Assembly (NCBI GenBank): GCA_963773055.1
Contig: CAVYZL010000006.1
Span: 1,240,001 to 1,304,000 of the forward strand
Reading direction: 5' to 3'
Length of the DNA stretch: 64,000 nt
Source: PALSA-612 sp963773055
Lineage (GTDB): Bacteria > Actinomycetota > Thermoleophilia > Gaiellales > Gaiellaceae
Numbering within the stretch: position 1 is the stretch's first letter; the number at the start of each line of letters is the position of its first letter. The position numbers were made by a program, and so were the translations under genes. The notes below the pieces were generated by a model. The model worked only from the letters and a program-made list of their open reading frames with translations. It did no database searches and had not been told where the DNA came from. Shown piece by piece: positions 7,674 to 15,733 of this stretch.

Positions 7674-7703
7674 GCACGGGGCCCGCTTCAGCGGGCCCCG
7701 TGC
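7674..7703. terminator. Perfect 13-bp hairpin between CHRD gene and winged-helix gene
   Basis: A 13-bp perfect inverted repeat with a TTCA loop (plus strand) lies 21 nt beyond the CHRD stop and 39 nt before the start of the winged-helix gene. There is no T-tract, so it may be a factor-aided terminator or an mRNA-stabilising hairpin. Confidence 0.6.
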
Positions 7704-7724
7704 GTCCGTTACTGAGTCGCGTCC

Positions 7725-8330
7725 CTACAACTGACCGCGAATGGCCCCCGCCGTGAAGTCCACCGTGTGGACGTTCGCGTAGTAGCCCGTCGGGTTCGCC
7801 AGGATGGCGCCCACGAGCGTGCGCGAGACGTTCACACAGCCCTGGGACATGCCGGTCGCGTCGGGCGGCGTCAGCGGCACGACGATCGGACCCGCAATGC
7901 CGGCGGCACCGACGTGCACGTGCGCCCCGATCGCCGGCAGCATGATGTTGGCGACGGTGAGCTGGAAGCACAGGCGGCCCTCCCCGGCCTGTAGCCGGAT
8001 CAGCGCCGTACCAGTGCCGTCGGAGTCACCGGGTCCGGGGATCTCGTTTGTCCCCAGCATTGTGGCCGTCAGCAAGGTGCCGCCGTGCTCGGGCGCCAGC
8101 ACAACGGTCGGGCACGGGCCATCGGGCGCCGGAATGATGTCTTGCGCATGCCGGAGATGACCCTTCAGGACCGACTTGCCGACGGTGATCTTGACGTAGG
8201 GCTTCTTCCCCGAATGCGTCCTATGGCAGATCTTCGTCTTGGTCGGCTTGGCCGAGACCGCCGTCTGAGCGACGACGAGCCCGGTGATCGCAAGCACGCC
8301 GATGAGGACGCCGAGTAAGTGTCGTCTCAT
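7725..8330 (-). CDS. Exported CHRD-domain protein
   Basis: 201 aa. An N-terminal signal peptide (LLGVLIGVLAITGLVVAQ) is followed by a short Cys-containing segment (TKICHRTHSGKK) and a CHRD domain (about residues 90-201) with the family's LLTATMLGTNEIPGPGDSDG opening, HVHVGAAGIAGPIVVPL and final FTAGAIRGQL. CHRD domains occur in chordin and many secreted bacterial proteins; the bacterial function is not established. The ATG at 8330 has GGGAGG about 9 nt upstream. A hairpin terminator follows the gene. The 330 nt upstream (8331-8660) hold no gene I can support. Confidence 0.85.
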   Translation of the reverse strand: MRRHLLGVLIGVLAITGLVVAQTAVSAKPTKTKICHRTHSGKKPYVKITVGKSVLKGHLRHAQDIIPAPDGPCPTVVLAPEHGGTLLTATMLGTNEIPGPGDSDGTGTALIRLQAGEGRLCFQLTVANIMLPAIGAHVHVGAAGIAGPIVVPLTPPDATGMSQGCVNVSRTLVGAILANPTGYYANVHTVDFTAGAIRGQL

Positions 8331-8660
8331 GGTGTCGCACCTCCCCTGCATTGCTGTGTCAACATCGTTCCCGAACGAGTTCCCTTGAATCGCGTTTCGG
8401 GCGGTTTTGCAGGGGCTTTACAGGCCTGCAAACGGCGTTTCAGCGACTATCGCAGGCGTCATCGTCCCTTGAATGCACGTCGCCTTTTGGCGCAAGGCGA
8501 GCGCCGCGACTCGGGCGCGCGGCACCAACCCAGGCGCACGGTAGAGCTGATAGGCGATTGCCGTCGGTCCTCTTGAGCTACTCGATAGACGAGAGGAGTG
8601 CCCTGCGAGTACCTGGTGCGGCCGGCCGCGCGTAGCCAGTAACCGGTAAAGGAGGTCATC

Positions 8661-8705
8661 ATGACTCACATATCAACCACCACCGCGGCGGTCGGTACAC
8701 AATGA
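8661..8705 (+). CDS. 14-residue leader-like peptide before the decayed lactonase
   Basis: An ORF of 14 codons (MTHISTTTAAVGTQ) has a near-perfect SD, AAAGGAGG, 5 nt before its ATG. Its TGA overlaps the next ATG (ATGA), so ribosomes would pass directly to the lactonase frame. It is either a translational-coupling leader or the original N-terminus of that gene separated by a one-base change. Confidence 0.45.
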   Translation: MTHISTTTAAVGTQ

Positions 8706-9009
8706 ACGCCCCCGCCTCAATCACCATCACGCCAGTCCGCGTAGCCGACCTGCTCGCCGAGGGCGAGCGGATGCCGGTCTACGTGCACGTCATCGACCAT
8801 CCCGATGCGCGCGTGCTGGTCGAACCGGCATGCAGGTGGTCGTCGTCGAGACTGGCGGGCGTCCGGTCGTCGTCGGCGGCGACGTGGCGGTTTGGTTCGG
8901 CGAGCTCGACGAGCCGCACACCGAAGGCCAGCTGCGGGTGCGCGCGCTCGACCCCGAGCTGGTCTGGCTCGCGCACGAGCACGAGCCGTGGCGACCCCGC
9001 ACCGTCTAA
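8702..9009 (+). pseudogene. Decayed N-acyl homoserine lactonase (MBL family), central part deleted
   Basis: The first 40 codons (TPVRVADLLAEGERMPVYVH) match the start of quorum-quenching AHL lactonases of the metallo-beta-lactamase fold. At about 8820 the strand for the conserved L-V-D-T-G has lost one base and, after T-G-M, jumps to the family's C-terminal end (VVVVETGGRPVVVGGDVAVW to RALDPELVWLAHEHEPW) in another frame. The roughly 130 residues with the HxHxDH zinc motif are missing, so the product cannot be active. It is preceded by a coupled 14-codon leader. Confidence 0.7.
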
Positions 9010-9080
9010 GGCATAACGCCGGCGCTCCCGGGTCTCCCGTTCCGCGCCCATCATTCTCGTCTTCTTCGACAAGACCGGGC

Positions 9081-9086
9081 TACGAT
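9081..9086 (+). promoter_or_regulatory. -10-like TACGAT before GNAT gene
   Basis: TACGAT ends 6 nt before the GTG at 9093, which has no SD; this fits a leaderless transcript. Confidence 0.45.
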
Positions 9087-9092
9087 CGGTCG

Positions 9093-9542
9093 GTGGACGA
9101 GTTCGTCCCGCGCGACTTCGACGTGCCTCGCCGGCTCGAGACGCCGCAGTTCGTGCTCGAACCGCTCGGGCCTGACCACAACGAGCAGGACCACGACGCC
9201 TGGACGTCGTCGATGGACCACATTGCTGCGACGCCCGGATGGGGCGACAGCCGCTGGCCGCGAGAGATGACGCCGGAAGAGAACCGGGCAGACCTGCAGC
9301 GCCATGCCGACGACTTCCGCAACCGGACGGGGTTCACATACACGGTGCTCGATCCGACGAACCGCGACGTGATCGGGTGCGTCTACATCTACCCGTCGCG
9401 CGACAGCGACGACGACGCCCGTGCGCTCTCCTGGGTACGGGCGAGCCACGCGGAGCTGGATGTCCCCCTCTGGCGTGCGGTCAGCGACTGGCTCGTGTCC
9501 GATTGGCCGTTCGGAAGCGTCGAATACGCGCCGCGCGCGTAG
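9093..9542 (+). CDS. GNAT-fold N-acetyltransferase family protein
   Basis: 149 aa. The segment TGFTYTVLDPTNRDVIGCVY (about residues 84-103) is the beta-strand pair that precedes the acetyl-CoA site in GNAT proteins, followed by SWVRASHAELD, as in a group of actinobacterial acetyltransferases of unknown substrate. The usual Q/R-x-x-G-x-G/A loop is not obvious, so acetyl-CoA binding is not certain. The GTG at 9093 is taken as start because TACGAT lies 6 nt upstream. Confidence 0.7.
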   Translation: MDEFVPRDFDVPRRLETPQFVLEPLGPDHNEQDHDAWTSSMDHIAATPGWGDSRWPREMTPEENRADLQRHADDFRNRTGFTYTVLDPTNRDVIGCVYIYPSRDSDDDARALSWVRASHAELDVPLWRAVSDWLVSDWPFGSVEYAPRA

Positions 9543-9597
9543 GCGCAGTCGGCCAGTCGCTGTCTTATCGCTGGCCGTGTGGTATTAGACGGGTGTC

Positions 9598-10002
9598 GTG
9601 AAAAAGGACGCTCCGCAGAGCTCCGGGTCGCCGTCGGAGTTGATCGACGCGAGGATCGCCGAGCTCGACGATTGGCGGGGCGAGATGCTCGCCGAGCTCC
9701 GCACGCTGATCAAGGAAGCGGATCCCGACGTCGTCGAGGACGTGAAGTGGAGGAAGCCGTCGAGTCCCGGCGGGGTTCCCGTGTGGTCGCACGACGGGAT
9801 CATCTGCACCGGCGAGACCTACAAGAGCGCCGTGAAGATGACCTTCGCCAAGGGCGCGTCGCTGGAAGATCCCTCGGGCCTCTTCAACTCGAGCCTCGGG
9901 GGCAACACGAGGCGCGCGATCGACTTCCGCGAAGGCGACGAGATCGACGAGAAGGCTCTGAAGGATCTCGTTCGCGCCGCCGTTGCCCTGAATACGGCCT
10001 AG
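9598..10002 (+). CDS. DUF1801/YdhG-like small protein
   Basis: 134 aa. The pattern of a helical N-terminus (IDARIAELDDWRGEMLAELR), then VVEDVKWRKPS, G-x-P-V-W and a KMTFAKG segment matches the DUF1801 (YdhG/iron chaperone-like) fold. These soluble proteins are widespread in actinobacteria with no agreed biochemical role. The GTG at 9598 is used. The gene stands alone, convergent with the MBL gene after it. Confidence 0.75.
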   Translation: MKKDAPQSSGSPSELIDARIAELDDWRGEMLAELRTLIKEADPDVVEDVKWRKPSSPGGVPVWSHDGIICTGETYKSAVKMTFAKGASLEDPSGLFNSSLGGNTRRAIDFREGDEIDEKALKDLVRAAVALNTA

Positions 10003-10024
10003 CGGCAGCGCTGGGTCGAGCGTC

Positions 10025-10690
10025 TTACAGGGACAGCGCGCGCTCGAGTGCCGCCCGGTCGTACGGGCCGCCGTGCGTCGCGAGCACGTGCTCCACGGGC
10101 AGGTCGAGCAGCGGGCGCAAGCCCTCGACGACCTGCTCGCGCGTCATGTCCGGGTCCAGCCACCGCGGGTTGATGTGGAGCCCGTCGCCGAAGTCGGGCA
10201 GCGTGTCGCCCACTACGACCGCGCCATGGCTCTCGACCCAGAGCACCAGGTCGTTCGGCTTCTGTCCCGGGAACGCTTGGACGCCGACGTCGAGTCGGTC
10301 GCCCGCCTCGTAGGGGTGCGCCTCGCCGATTCCCTCCTTGAGCAGCCAGACGACGTCGGGACTGCCGTCGCCCGCCTGCTCGGCGGTGATGCCGTACTTC
10401 TGCATGAGGTACTCGGCGGTGTCGGGCAGCGGCGTGTAGACGGGCACGCCGAGCCTCTCGACGAGGACCCGGGAGTCGCGCTCGTGCCACGGCGCCGTGA
10501 GGACGATCGCCGTCTCTCGATCCTTCGCCCGAGCCTCGATCTCGCTCGGCACGGCGAGTGGGTCGAAGAGGAGCAGACGCTCCCCGTCGTCGATCGCGTA
10601 GGAGGAGACGCTCTGATCCCACGGCTCGGTTTCCCGCCACTCCGGATGCGTTGCCTGCCAGTGCCAGAGTCCAGCTCGTAGCTCGCGCAC
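10025..10690 (-). CDS. Metallo-beta-lactamase-fold hydrolase-like protein
   Basis: 221 aa. The order of motifs follows the MBL fold: LLLFDPL, then IVLTAPWHERDS, VVVGDTLPDFGDG and VLATHGGPY. The canonical HxHxDH is reduced to HERD, so metal binding is altered and activity uncertain. Related proteins are annotated simply as MBL-fold hydrolases. The GTG start lies 6 nt after TAACAT, consistent with leaderless expression. Confidence 0.7.
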   Translation of the reverse strand: MRELRAGLWHWQATHPEWRETEPWDQSVSSYAIDDGERLLLFDPLAVPSEIEARAKDRETAIVLTAPWHERDSRVLVERLGVPVYTPLPDTAEYLMQKYGITAEQAGDGSPDVVWLLKEGIGEAHPYEAGDRLDVGVQAFPGQKPNDLVLWVESHGAVVVGDTLPDFGDGLHINPRWLDPDMTREQVVEGLRPLLDLPVEHVLATHGGPYDRAALERALSL

Positions 10691-10696
10691 GGCGCC

Positions 10697-10702
10697 ATGT
10701 TA
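10697..10702 (-). promoter_or_regulatory. -10-like TAACAT before MBL gene
   Basis: TAACAT ends 6 nt before the GTG at 10690. Confidence 0.4.
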
Positions 10703-10739
10703 CGCGGGCCGGCGCTGTGAGCAGAGCCGCTCGCTGGCC

Positions 10740-10925
10740 CTATCCTCTGCTCGGCAGGTACGTCTCGACGATCCTGCTCCCGGGCGTCGAGTGGACGAGG
10801 CCGGCGGTCGTGCCGCCGCCGACGACGTAGATCCGGCCGTGGTACACCACGCTCCGCGCGTAGTTCCGTGGGTCGGCATCCGGCTGCGATCGATGTGGTT
10901 TGACGGGCGCGGCAGCTAGGCTCAT
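10740..10925 (-). pseudogene. Possible remnant of a Kelch-repeat protein
   Basis: A 61-codon frame contains one Kelch-like blade, NYARSVVYHGRIYVVGGGTT, followed by a short tail. A single blade cannot form a propeller, and no neighbouring blades are found, so this is probably a fragment. The rest of the 445-nt gap between 10691 and 11146 shows no gene I can support. Confidence 0.3.
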
Positions 10926-11134
10926 CCCATGCCGTTCCAGCCGACGCTGATCTCGAGCTACGTCTGAGAGCACGACCATGCCGCCCGGGTGGCGGCAACG
11001 CGGAGCCGACAGGCAGCGCACGCGCGAGCGCACCGCCGCGCACACGCCCGCGCGCCTCGGCACCCCCGGCTCGGCTTGCAGCTCGCGGGGTTCGCGGCGT
11101 TCCGCCGCCTCGTGATCGGACGCTGACGCGCGGC

Positions 11135-11140
11135 TAGGCT
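11135..11140 (+). promoter_or_regulatory. -10-like TAGGCT before the AlkZ-like gene
   Basis: TAGGCT ends 6 nt before the GTG at 11147. Confidence 0.45.
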
Positions 11141-11146
11141 CCGCCC

Positions 11147-12178
11147 GTGGCCGAGCCCGTCCTCACGCTCCGCGAGCTGAACCGGGCGACGCTCGCGCGG
11201 CAGCTGCTCCTCGAACGGAAGCGCCTGTCGCCGACCGCGGTGATCGAGCGCCTCGTCGGCATGCAGGCCCAGTGGCCTCCGGCGCCGTACGTCGGCATCT
11301 GGACGCGGACCTCTGGCTTCCGTCGCGAGACGCTCGAACGCGCCCTCGCGAGCGGGGCCGTCGTCAAGGCGACGGCCATGCGGCAGACGCTGCACCTCGT
11401 GACGCCGCACGACTACGCGCTGATCCGCGCGGCGATGAGCGAGATGAACTTCCCCTGGGAGTCGTCGCAGGCGAAGCGCCTCGCGCCGGTTGCTCGCACG
11501 CTCGCCGCCGACGGGCCTGTGACGAGCGCCGAGGGGGTCGCGGCGCTCGAGCGCGAGACGGGTCTCTCGGGGATCGCCGCCCGGCGTGCCTGGCAAGCCG
11601 CCCGTGCTCGGGCGCACCTCGTGCACCACCACGAGACCGCTCTCTGGCACGCGCGCCCGGAAGGCCGCTTCGTCGCGCTCGACGAGCCGGAGGGGCACAT
11701 CCCGATCGAGGCTCGCGCCGAGATGCTGCGCCGTTACCTCTCCGCCTTCGGCCCGGCGTCGGTCCGCGACATCGGCCGCTGGAGCATGATGCATGTGCCC
11801 TATCTCAGGGCGTCGCTCGAGCTGCTCGAGCCGCTCCGCCGCTTCCGCGACGAGCAGGGCCGCGAGCTGCTCGACGTCCCGCGCGGGCCCCTTCCTCGCC
11901 CCGAGACGCCGGCGCCTGTGCGCTTCCTCCCCAAGTGGGACAACCTCCTGATCGGACACGCCGACCGCACGCGCGTCCTTCCGGAGCCTTACCGGAAGAG
12001 GGTGATCGGCAAGAACGGCGATGTGGCACAAACGTTCCTCATCGGCGGGTTCGTTGCGGGCATGTGGACCGCCGACAAGGGCCGGGTGAAGATCACGCCG
12101 TTCGGCAAGCTCGCCCGCGACGATCGCGAGGAGCTCGACGAGGAGCGGGAACGGCTGGAGGCGTTCCTGGCGAACTGA
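11147..12178 (+). CDS. AlkZ/YcaQ-like winged-helix DNA glycosylase family protein
   Basis: 343 aa of the HTH_42 family, whose characterised members AlkZ and YcaQ unhook DNA interstrand crosslinks and remove alkylated bases. Visible family features are the N-terminal helix with RLVGMQAQWPPAPYVG (about residues 36-51), RQTLHLVTPHDYAL, and the C-terminal PVRFLPKWDNLLIGHADRTR and GTW-like GFVAGMWTADKG. I do not see a Q-x-Q catalytic pair with confidence (MQAQ is the candidate), so activity is inferred from the family. Leaderless start suggested by TAGGCT 6 nt upstream. Confidence 0.8.
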   Translation: MAEPVLTLRELNRATLARQLLLERKRLSPTAVIERLVGMQAQWPPAPYVGIWTRTSGFRRETLERALASGAVVKATAMRQTLHLVTPHDYALIRAAMSEMNFPWESSQAKRLAPVARTLAADGPVTSAEGVAALERETGLSGIAARRAWQAARARAHLVHHHETALWHARPEGRFVALDEPEGHIPIEARAEMLRRYLSAFGPASVRDIGRWSMMHVPYLRASLELLEPLRRFRDEQGRELLDVPRGPLPRPETPAPVRFLPKWDNLLIGHADRTRVLPEPYRKRVIGKNGDVAQTFLIGGFVAGMWTADKGRVKITPFGKLARDDREELDEERERLEAFLAN

Positions 12179-12186
12179 TTAGGGTG

Positions 12187-12648
12187 ATGGCCGTGCGTCC
12201 CAGCTTGTACGAGCGTGCCGGCGGGGAAACCGCCTTTCTCCGGCTTGCACACGCACACCATGCTCGTTGTCTCGCCGACCCGGTGCTCAACCATCCCTTC
12301 TCCCATCCCGACCAGCACCCGGAGCACGTCGAGCGACTGGCCGCCTACTGGGCAGAGACGCTCGGCGGCCCGGCCACGTACTCCGAGTCCTGCGGAGACG
12401 AGTCGAGCATGCTCGAGCTGCACGCGGGAAACGGCGAGATGGACGATCTCGGCGAGCGCTTCGTCCGCTGCTTCGAGCACGCCCTCGACGACGCGGAGCT
12501 GCCGGACGACACTGAGCTGCGCTCCGCGCTGATGGCCTACATGCGCTGGGCAGTCGACAACGTGCTCACCTACTCGCCGGTAGGGTCAGTGGTCGAGCCG
12601 GGCCTCGCGGTCCCTCGCTGGGGCTGGGGCGGGCTCGAGACGACATGA
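12187..12648 (+). CDS. Group II truncated haemoglobin (GlbO-like)
   Basis: 153 aa haem protein of the 2-on-2 globin fold, binding O2, NO or peroxide; in actinobacteria it is linked to hypoxia and oxidative stress. SLYERAGGETAFLRL is the typical start, followed by LADPVLNHPFSHPDQHPEHVERLAAYW, where His of the EHVERL segment is the likely proximal or E-helix region, then GGPATYSE and a C-terminal MRWAVDN helix. It lies 8 nt after the AlkZ-like gene and its stop overlaps the next start (ATGA). Confidence 0.85.
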   Translation: MAVRPSLYERAGGETAFLRLAHAHHARCLADPVLNHPFSHPDQHPEHVERLAAYWAETLGGPATYSESCGDESSMLELHAGNGEMDDLGERFVRCFEHALDDAELPDDTELRSALMAYMRWAVDNVLTYSPVGSVVEPGLAVPRWGWGGLETT

Positions 12649-13157
12649 AGATCGCCCTCGCCGCCGTCGCCGTGGCCGCCTGCGCGGCGGCCGTCGTATT
12701 CGGCGTCCTCTATTTCACCGACCAGCAGACGACGACCGTCGTCGTCAAACCCTGCGGCGAGCGAACGTACGGCCACATTCGCTCGCTCGAGCGTGTGAAC
12801 GGTCGCTACGTGCTGAAGTTCGACCCCGCCTTCTTCACGAGCGGGATCACGGCGAACACCGCGGCGGCCGAGGACGGCGCCGTCGAGCCGGGGGAGCCGG
12901 TGCCGAACGACAACTACGTCGTCGACGAGTCGAAGCGCGCGCTGCGGTACTACCTGTCCCCGACGGCGCGTGTGACGATCCTGGCGAACACGCCGGGGAA
13001 CCCTTCCTCGACGCCGATCTCGGTCGCCGAGCTCACGGAGATCGTCGCGAACGGCAAGAGCGCGCAGCACACGCTGTTCGAGTCGCTCGACAGCGGCATC
13101 TGGATCCGTGTCCACAACGACACGGTCTGCGCGCTCGACCAGCAGTACAAGCCCTAG
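12645..13157 (+). CDS. Membrane-anchored or exported protein of unknown function
   Basis: 170 aa. One N-terminal hydrophobic helix (about residues 2-24) is followed by an extracytoplasmic domain with two cysteines (KPCGER and DTVCAL) that could form a disulfide. No known family recognised. The ATG overlaps the TGA of the truncated-haemoglobin gene, so the two are co-translated, and the ferric-reductase-like gene starts 42 nt after it. This position suggests a role with the redox cassette. Confidence 0.65.
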   Translation: MKIALAAVAVAACAAAVVFGVLYFTDQQTTTVVVKPCGERTYGHIRSLERVNGRYVLKFDPAFFTSGITANTAAAEDGAVEPGEPVPNDNYVVDESKRALRYYLSPTARVTILANTPGNPSSTPISVAELTEIVANGKSAQHTLFESLDSGIWIRVHNDTVCALDQQYKP

Positions 13158-13199
13158 CCCGGGCGCGAGCCGACAGCTGGACACGGCACACTGATCGAC

Positions 13200-14510
13200 G
13201 TGCATCGTCGAGCAACGGCAGGCCTCGTCCTCGCCCTGTTCGCTGGCAACGCCGCGGCGATCGTGTGGCTCTGGTACGACGGAGGCAACATCATCGATGT
13301 CGACGACCAGGCGGAGCTCGTGACGAGCCTCGCCCGGATCACGGGGCTCCTCGGTGCATATCTCGCGCTTGTCCAAGTGCTGCTTCTCGCAAGGCTGCCC
13401 TGGCTCGAGCGCCTGATCGGGTTCGATCGGCTGACGATCGTCCACCGCTGGAACGGCTTCGCGTCCATCAGTCTCGTCTGCCTCCACACGGTGCTCAGCG
13501 TCTGGGGCTACGCGCTCCTCGACGACGTCTCGCTCTGGCACGAGGTGGGCACACTGCTCGGATCGGGCGCCTACGCCGGCATGGTCACCGCCACCGTCGG
13601 GACCGCGCTCCTCGTCGTCGTCACGCTCACGTCGTTGTCGATTGCCCGCCGCCGCCTCTCGTACGAATGGTGGTACGTGGTGCATCTGTCCGCGTATGCC
13701 GGCATCGCGCTCGCCTGGTTCCACCAGATCCCGACCGGTAACGAGCTCGCGCTGGACGAGGTGGCGGCGTGGTACTGGCGAGGGCTGTACCTCGCGACGC
13801 TCGTCCTGCTCGTCGTCTTCCGCTTTGCCGTACCGATCGCGAACGCGTTCCGGTTCCGGCTGCGGGTCGCGCACGTCGTTCCAGAGGGAGGCGGAGTCGT
13901 GTCGTTGAAGATCGTCGGCTCCGGGCTCGAGCGGCTCGACGCGCGGGCGGGGCAGTTCTTCCTCTGGCGCTTCCTCGCTCCCGGACGCTGGTGGGAAGCG
14001 CACCCCTTCTCGCTCTCCGAGGCGCCGCGCGACGACTCGCTGCGGATCACGGCCAAGGCCGTCGGCGACTTCACGAGGAACCTGCCCTCGATCGAGCCCG
14101 GAACGCGCGTCGTCGCCGAGGGCCCGTTCGGCGTGTTCACCCGGGACGTGCGGCACCGGGAGAAGGCGCTTCTGATCGCGGGCGGTATCGGCATCACGCC
14201 GATCCGCGCGCTCCTCGACGAGCTCGATGGCGACGTCGTCGTCCTCTATCGCGTGCTGCGGGAGAGCGACGCGATCTTTCGCGACGAACTGAGGCGGGCT
14301 GGCGCGCGCGTGGAGGTGATAGTCGGCGACCACGCGTCGGACGGAGCCGACCTGCTCTCGCCGGGCCACCTTCGCGAGCTCGTCCCCGACGTGGTCGAGC
14401 GCGACGTTTACGTCAGCGGCCCACCGGAGATGGTCGACGTGATCGCGTCGAACGTACGAAAGGCGGGAGTCCCGCGCCGGCAGGTACACATGGAAAGGTT
14501 CGCACTCTAG
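13200..14510 (+). CDS. Ferric-reductase-like transmembrane oxidoreductase with FAD/NAD(P)-binding domain
   Basis: 436 aa. Six membrane spans in the first 220 residues carry haem-ligand His candidates (RWNGFASISLVCLHTVL and VVHLSAYAGIALAWFHQ). The C-terminal half is a ferredoxin-reductase module: FAD motif HPFSLSEAP (R-x-Y/F-S type), phosphate loop GPFGVF, and NAD(P) site ALLIAGGIGITPIRALL followed by VYVSGPPEM. It would move electrons from cytosolic NAD(P)H through haem to an acceptor outside. The next two genes encode an FMN-binding protein and its flavin transferase, so FMN may be that acceptor. Confidence 0.88.
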   Translation: MHRRATAGLVLALFAGNAAAIVWLWYDGGNIIDVDDQAELVTSLARITGLLGAYLALVQVLLLARLPWLERLIGFDRLTIVHRWNGFASISLVCLHTVLSVWGYALLDDVSLWHEVGTLLGSGAYAGMVTATVGTALLVVVTLTSLSIARRRLSYEWWYVVHLSAYAGIALAWFHQIPTGNELALDEVAAWYWRGLYLATLVLLVVFRFAVPIANAFRFRLRVAHVVPEGGGVVSLKIVGSGLERLDARAGQFFLWRFLAPGRWWEAHPFSLSEAPRDDSLRITAKAVGDFTRNLPSIEPGTRVVAEGPFGVFTRDVRHREKALLIAGGIGITPIRALLDELDGDVVVLYRVLRESDAIFRDELRRAGARVEVIVGDHASDGADLLSPGHLRELVPDVVERDVYVSGPPEMVDVIASNVRKAGVPRRQVHMERFAL

Positions 14511-14512
14511 AA

Positions 14513-14956
14513 ATGGGGGTTCGTGTGAAGCATCAGGTGGCAAGCGCGCTCGGGGTCGCGACGCTCGCGCTGCAGACGACGAGTGGCCTCGCGTCGATCG
14601 AGGCGTCGACGCCGACGAGGACGTCGACGACCTGGAAGCGGGTCGAGGGGCCGATCGTCGCGGTCGACCGCTGGGGCGTTCTCCAGGTCGCGCTGATCGT
14701 GAAGAAGACGACGACGAAGACGAACACGCGCACGCGCGTCGTACGCCGCATCACGGCGGTCCGTCTGCCCGTCTACCCGAGGTCGGGTGCGCCGCACACG
14801 GTCGGGCTGAACAGAAAGGTGCTCCCGGTGCTCGTCCAGCAGGTCTTCGCCGGTCAGCTGACGACGCAGATCCAGTACATCTCCGAGGCGACCGACACTT
14901 CCGTGGCGTTCGAGACGTCCCTCCAGGCGGCGCTGCTCAAGGCGCGACGCGTATGA
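14513..14956 (+). CDS. Exported FMN-binding domain protein
   Basis: 147 aa with an N-terminal signal-like segment (about residues 6-28) and an FMN-binding domain. The covalent attachment site normally reads S/T-G-A-T/S-x-T/S; here it is SEATDTS (about residues 126-132) followed by the usual SLQAAL helix, so Gly is replaced by Glu but the acceptor Thr is kept. FMN would be attached by the ApbE encoded immediately downstream, whose ATG overlaps this stop. Start could also be the GTG at 14525. Confidence 0.75.
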   Translation: MGVRVKHQVASALGVATLALQTTSGLASIEASTPTRTSTTWKRVEGPIVAVDRWGVLQVALIVKKTTTKTNTRTRVVRRITAVRLPVYPRSGAPHTVGLNRKVLPVLVQQVFAGQLTTQIQYISEATDTSVAFETSLQAALLKARRV

Positions 14957-15720
14957 GCGGGACGGTCGTCTGGGAGCTGGCACCGTCGCGGGCAGAGCAG
15001 CACATGGGGACGACGATCATCGTCGACATCCGCGACCCCGGCATCGATCACGACGTCGTCGACCGTGTCTTCGACTGGTTCCGCTTCGTGGACGAGACGT
15101 TCAGCACGTTCAGTGAGAGGAGCGACGTCTCCCGCATCGACCGCGGCGAGCTGACGGTGGCGGAGGCAGCACCGGAGGTCCGGGAGGTGCTCGACGCGTG
15201 CGAGGCTCTTCGATCCCGGACCGGCGGGTACTTCGACGCGCATGTGTCAGGCCATCTCGACCCGTCCGCGTTCGTCAAGGGTTGGTCGGTCGATCGCGCC
15301 GCCGCGCTGCTGACCGCCCAGGGCGCGGAGAACTTCGCCGTCTACGCGGGCGGCGACGTCGTCACCCGTGGCGCAGCCGGCCCGGACGAGCCATGGCGCG
15401 TCGGGATCAGGCATCCGACGCAACGTCACGCGATCAGCGCGATCGTGGCGGCAGGCGACCTCGCCGTCGCGACGTCGGGCGCGTACAACCGAGGGGCACA
15501 CGTGCTCGACCCGCTGACGGGCAAGCCCGCGCACGGGCTCTTGTCGCTGACGGTCACGGGGCCGGAGCTGGGGTCGGCGGACGCGTTCGCGACGGCGGCC
15601 TTCGCAATGGGACGTCGCGGGCCTGCGTGGGCGGCGACACTCGAGGGCTACGAGATGCTCGCGATCCTCCCGGACTTGACCGCGCTGATCACTCCCGGCT
15701 TCCCCGCGGTCGACACCTGA
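14953..15720 (+). CDS. apbE: FAD:protein FMN transferase (ApbE family)
   Basis: 255 aa. ApbE transfers FMN from FAD to a Thr/Ser of exported flavoproteins. Recognisable parts are the M-G-T segment at residues 18-20, FSTFSERSDVSRI, FVKGWSVDRAA, AVYAGGDVVTRG, and the Mg/active-site stretch TSGAYNRGAHVLDPLTGKPA with SADAFATAAFAMG. It is shorter than most ApbE proteins (about 300 aa) and lacks an obvious signal peptide, so it may act inside the cell. The ATGA overlap with the FMN-binding gene marks its probable substrate. Confidence 0.9.
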   Translation: MSGTVVWELAPSRAEQHMGTTIIVDIRDPGIDHDVVDRVFDWFRFVDETFSTFSERSDVSRIDRGELTVAEAAPEVREVLDACEALRSRTGGYFDAHVSGHLDPSAFVKGWSVDRAAALLTAQGAENFAVYAGGDVVTRGAAGPDEPWRVGIRHPTQRHAISAIVAAGDLAVATSGAYNRGAHVLDPLTGKPAHGLLSLTVTGPELGSADAFATAAFAMGRRGPAWAATLEGYEMLAILPDLTALITPGFPAVDT

Positions 15721-15733
15721 TCGCCGAGCCTGC

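Noticed and set aside
12570..14543. 657-aa minus-strand frame opposite the ferric-reductase-like gene
   Set aside because: Antisense shadow in GC-rich DNA; the plus strand carries the FAD/NAD motifs.
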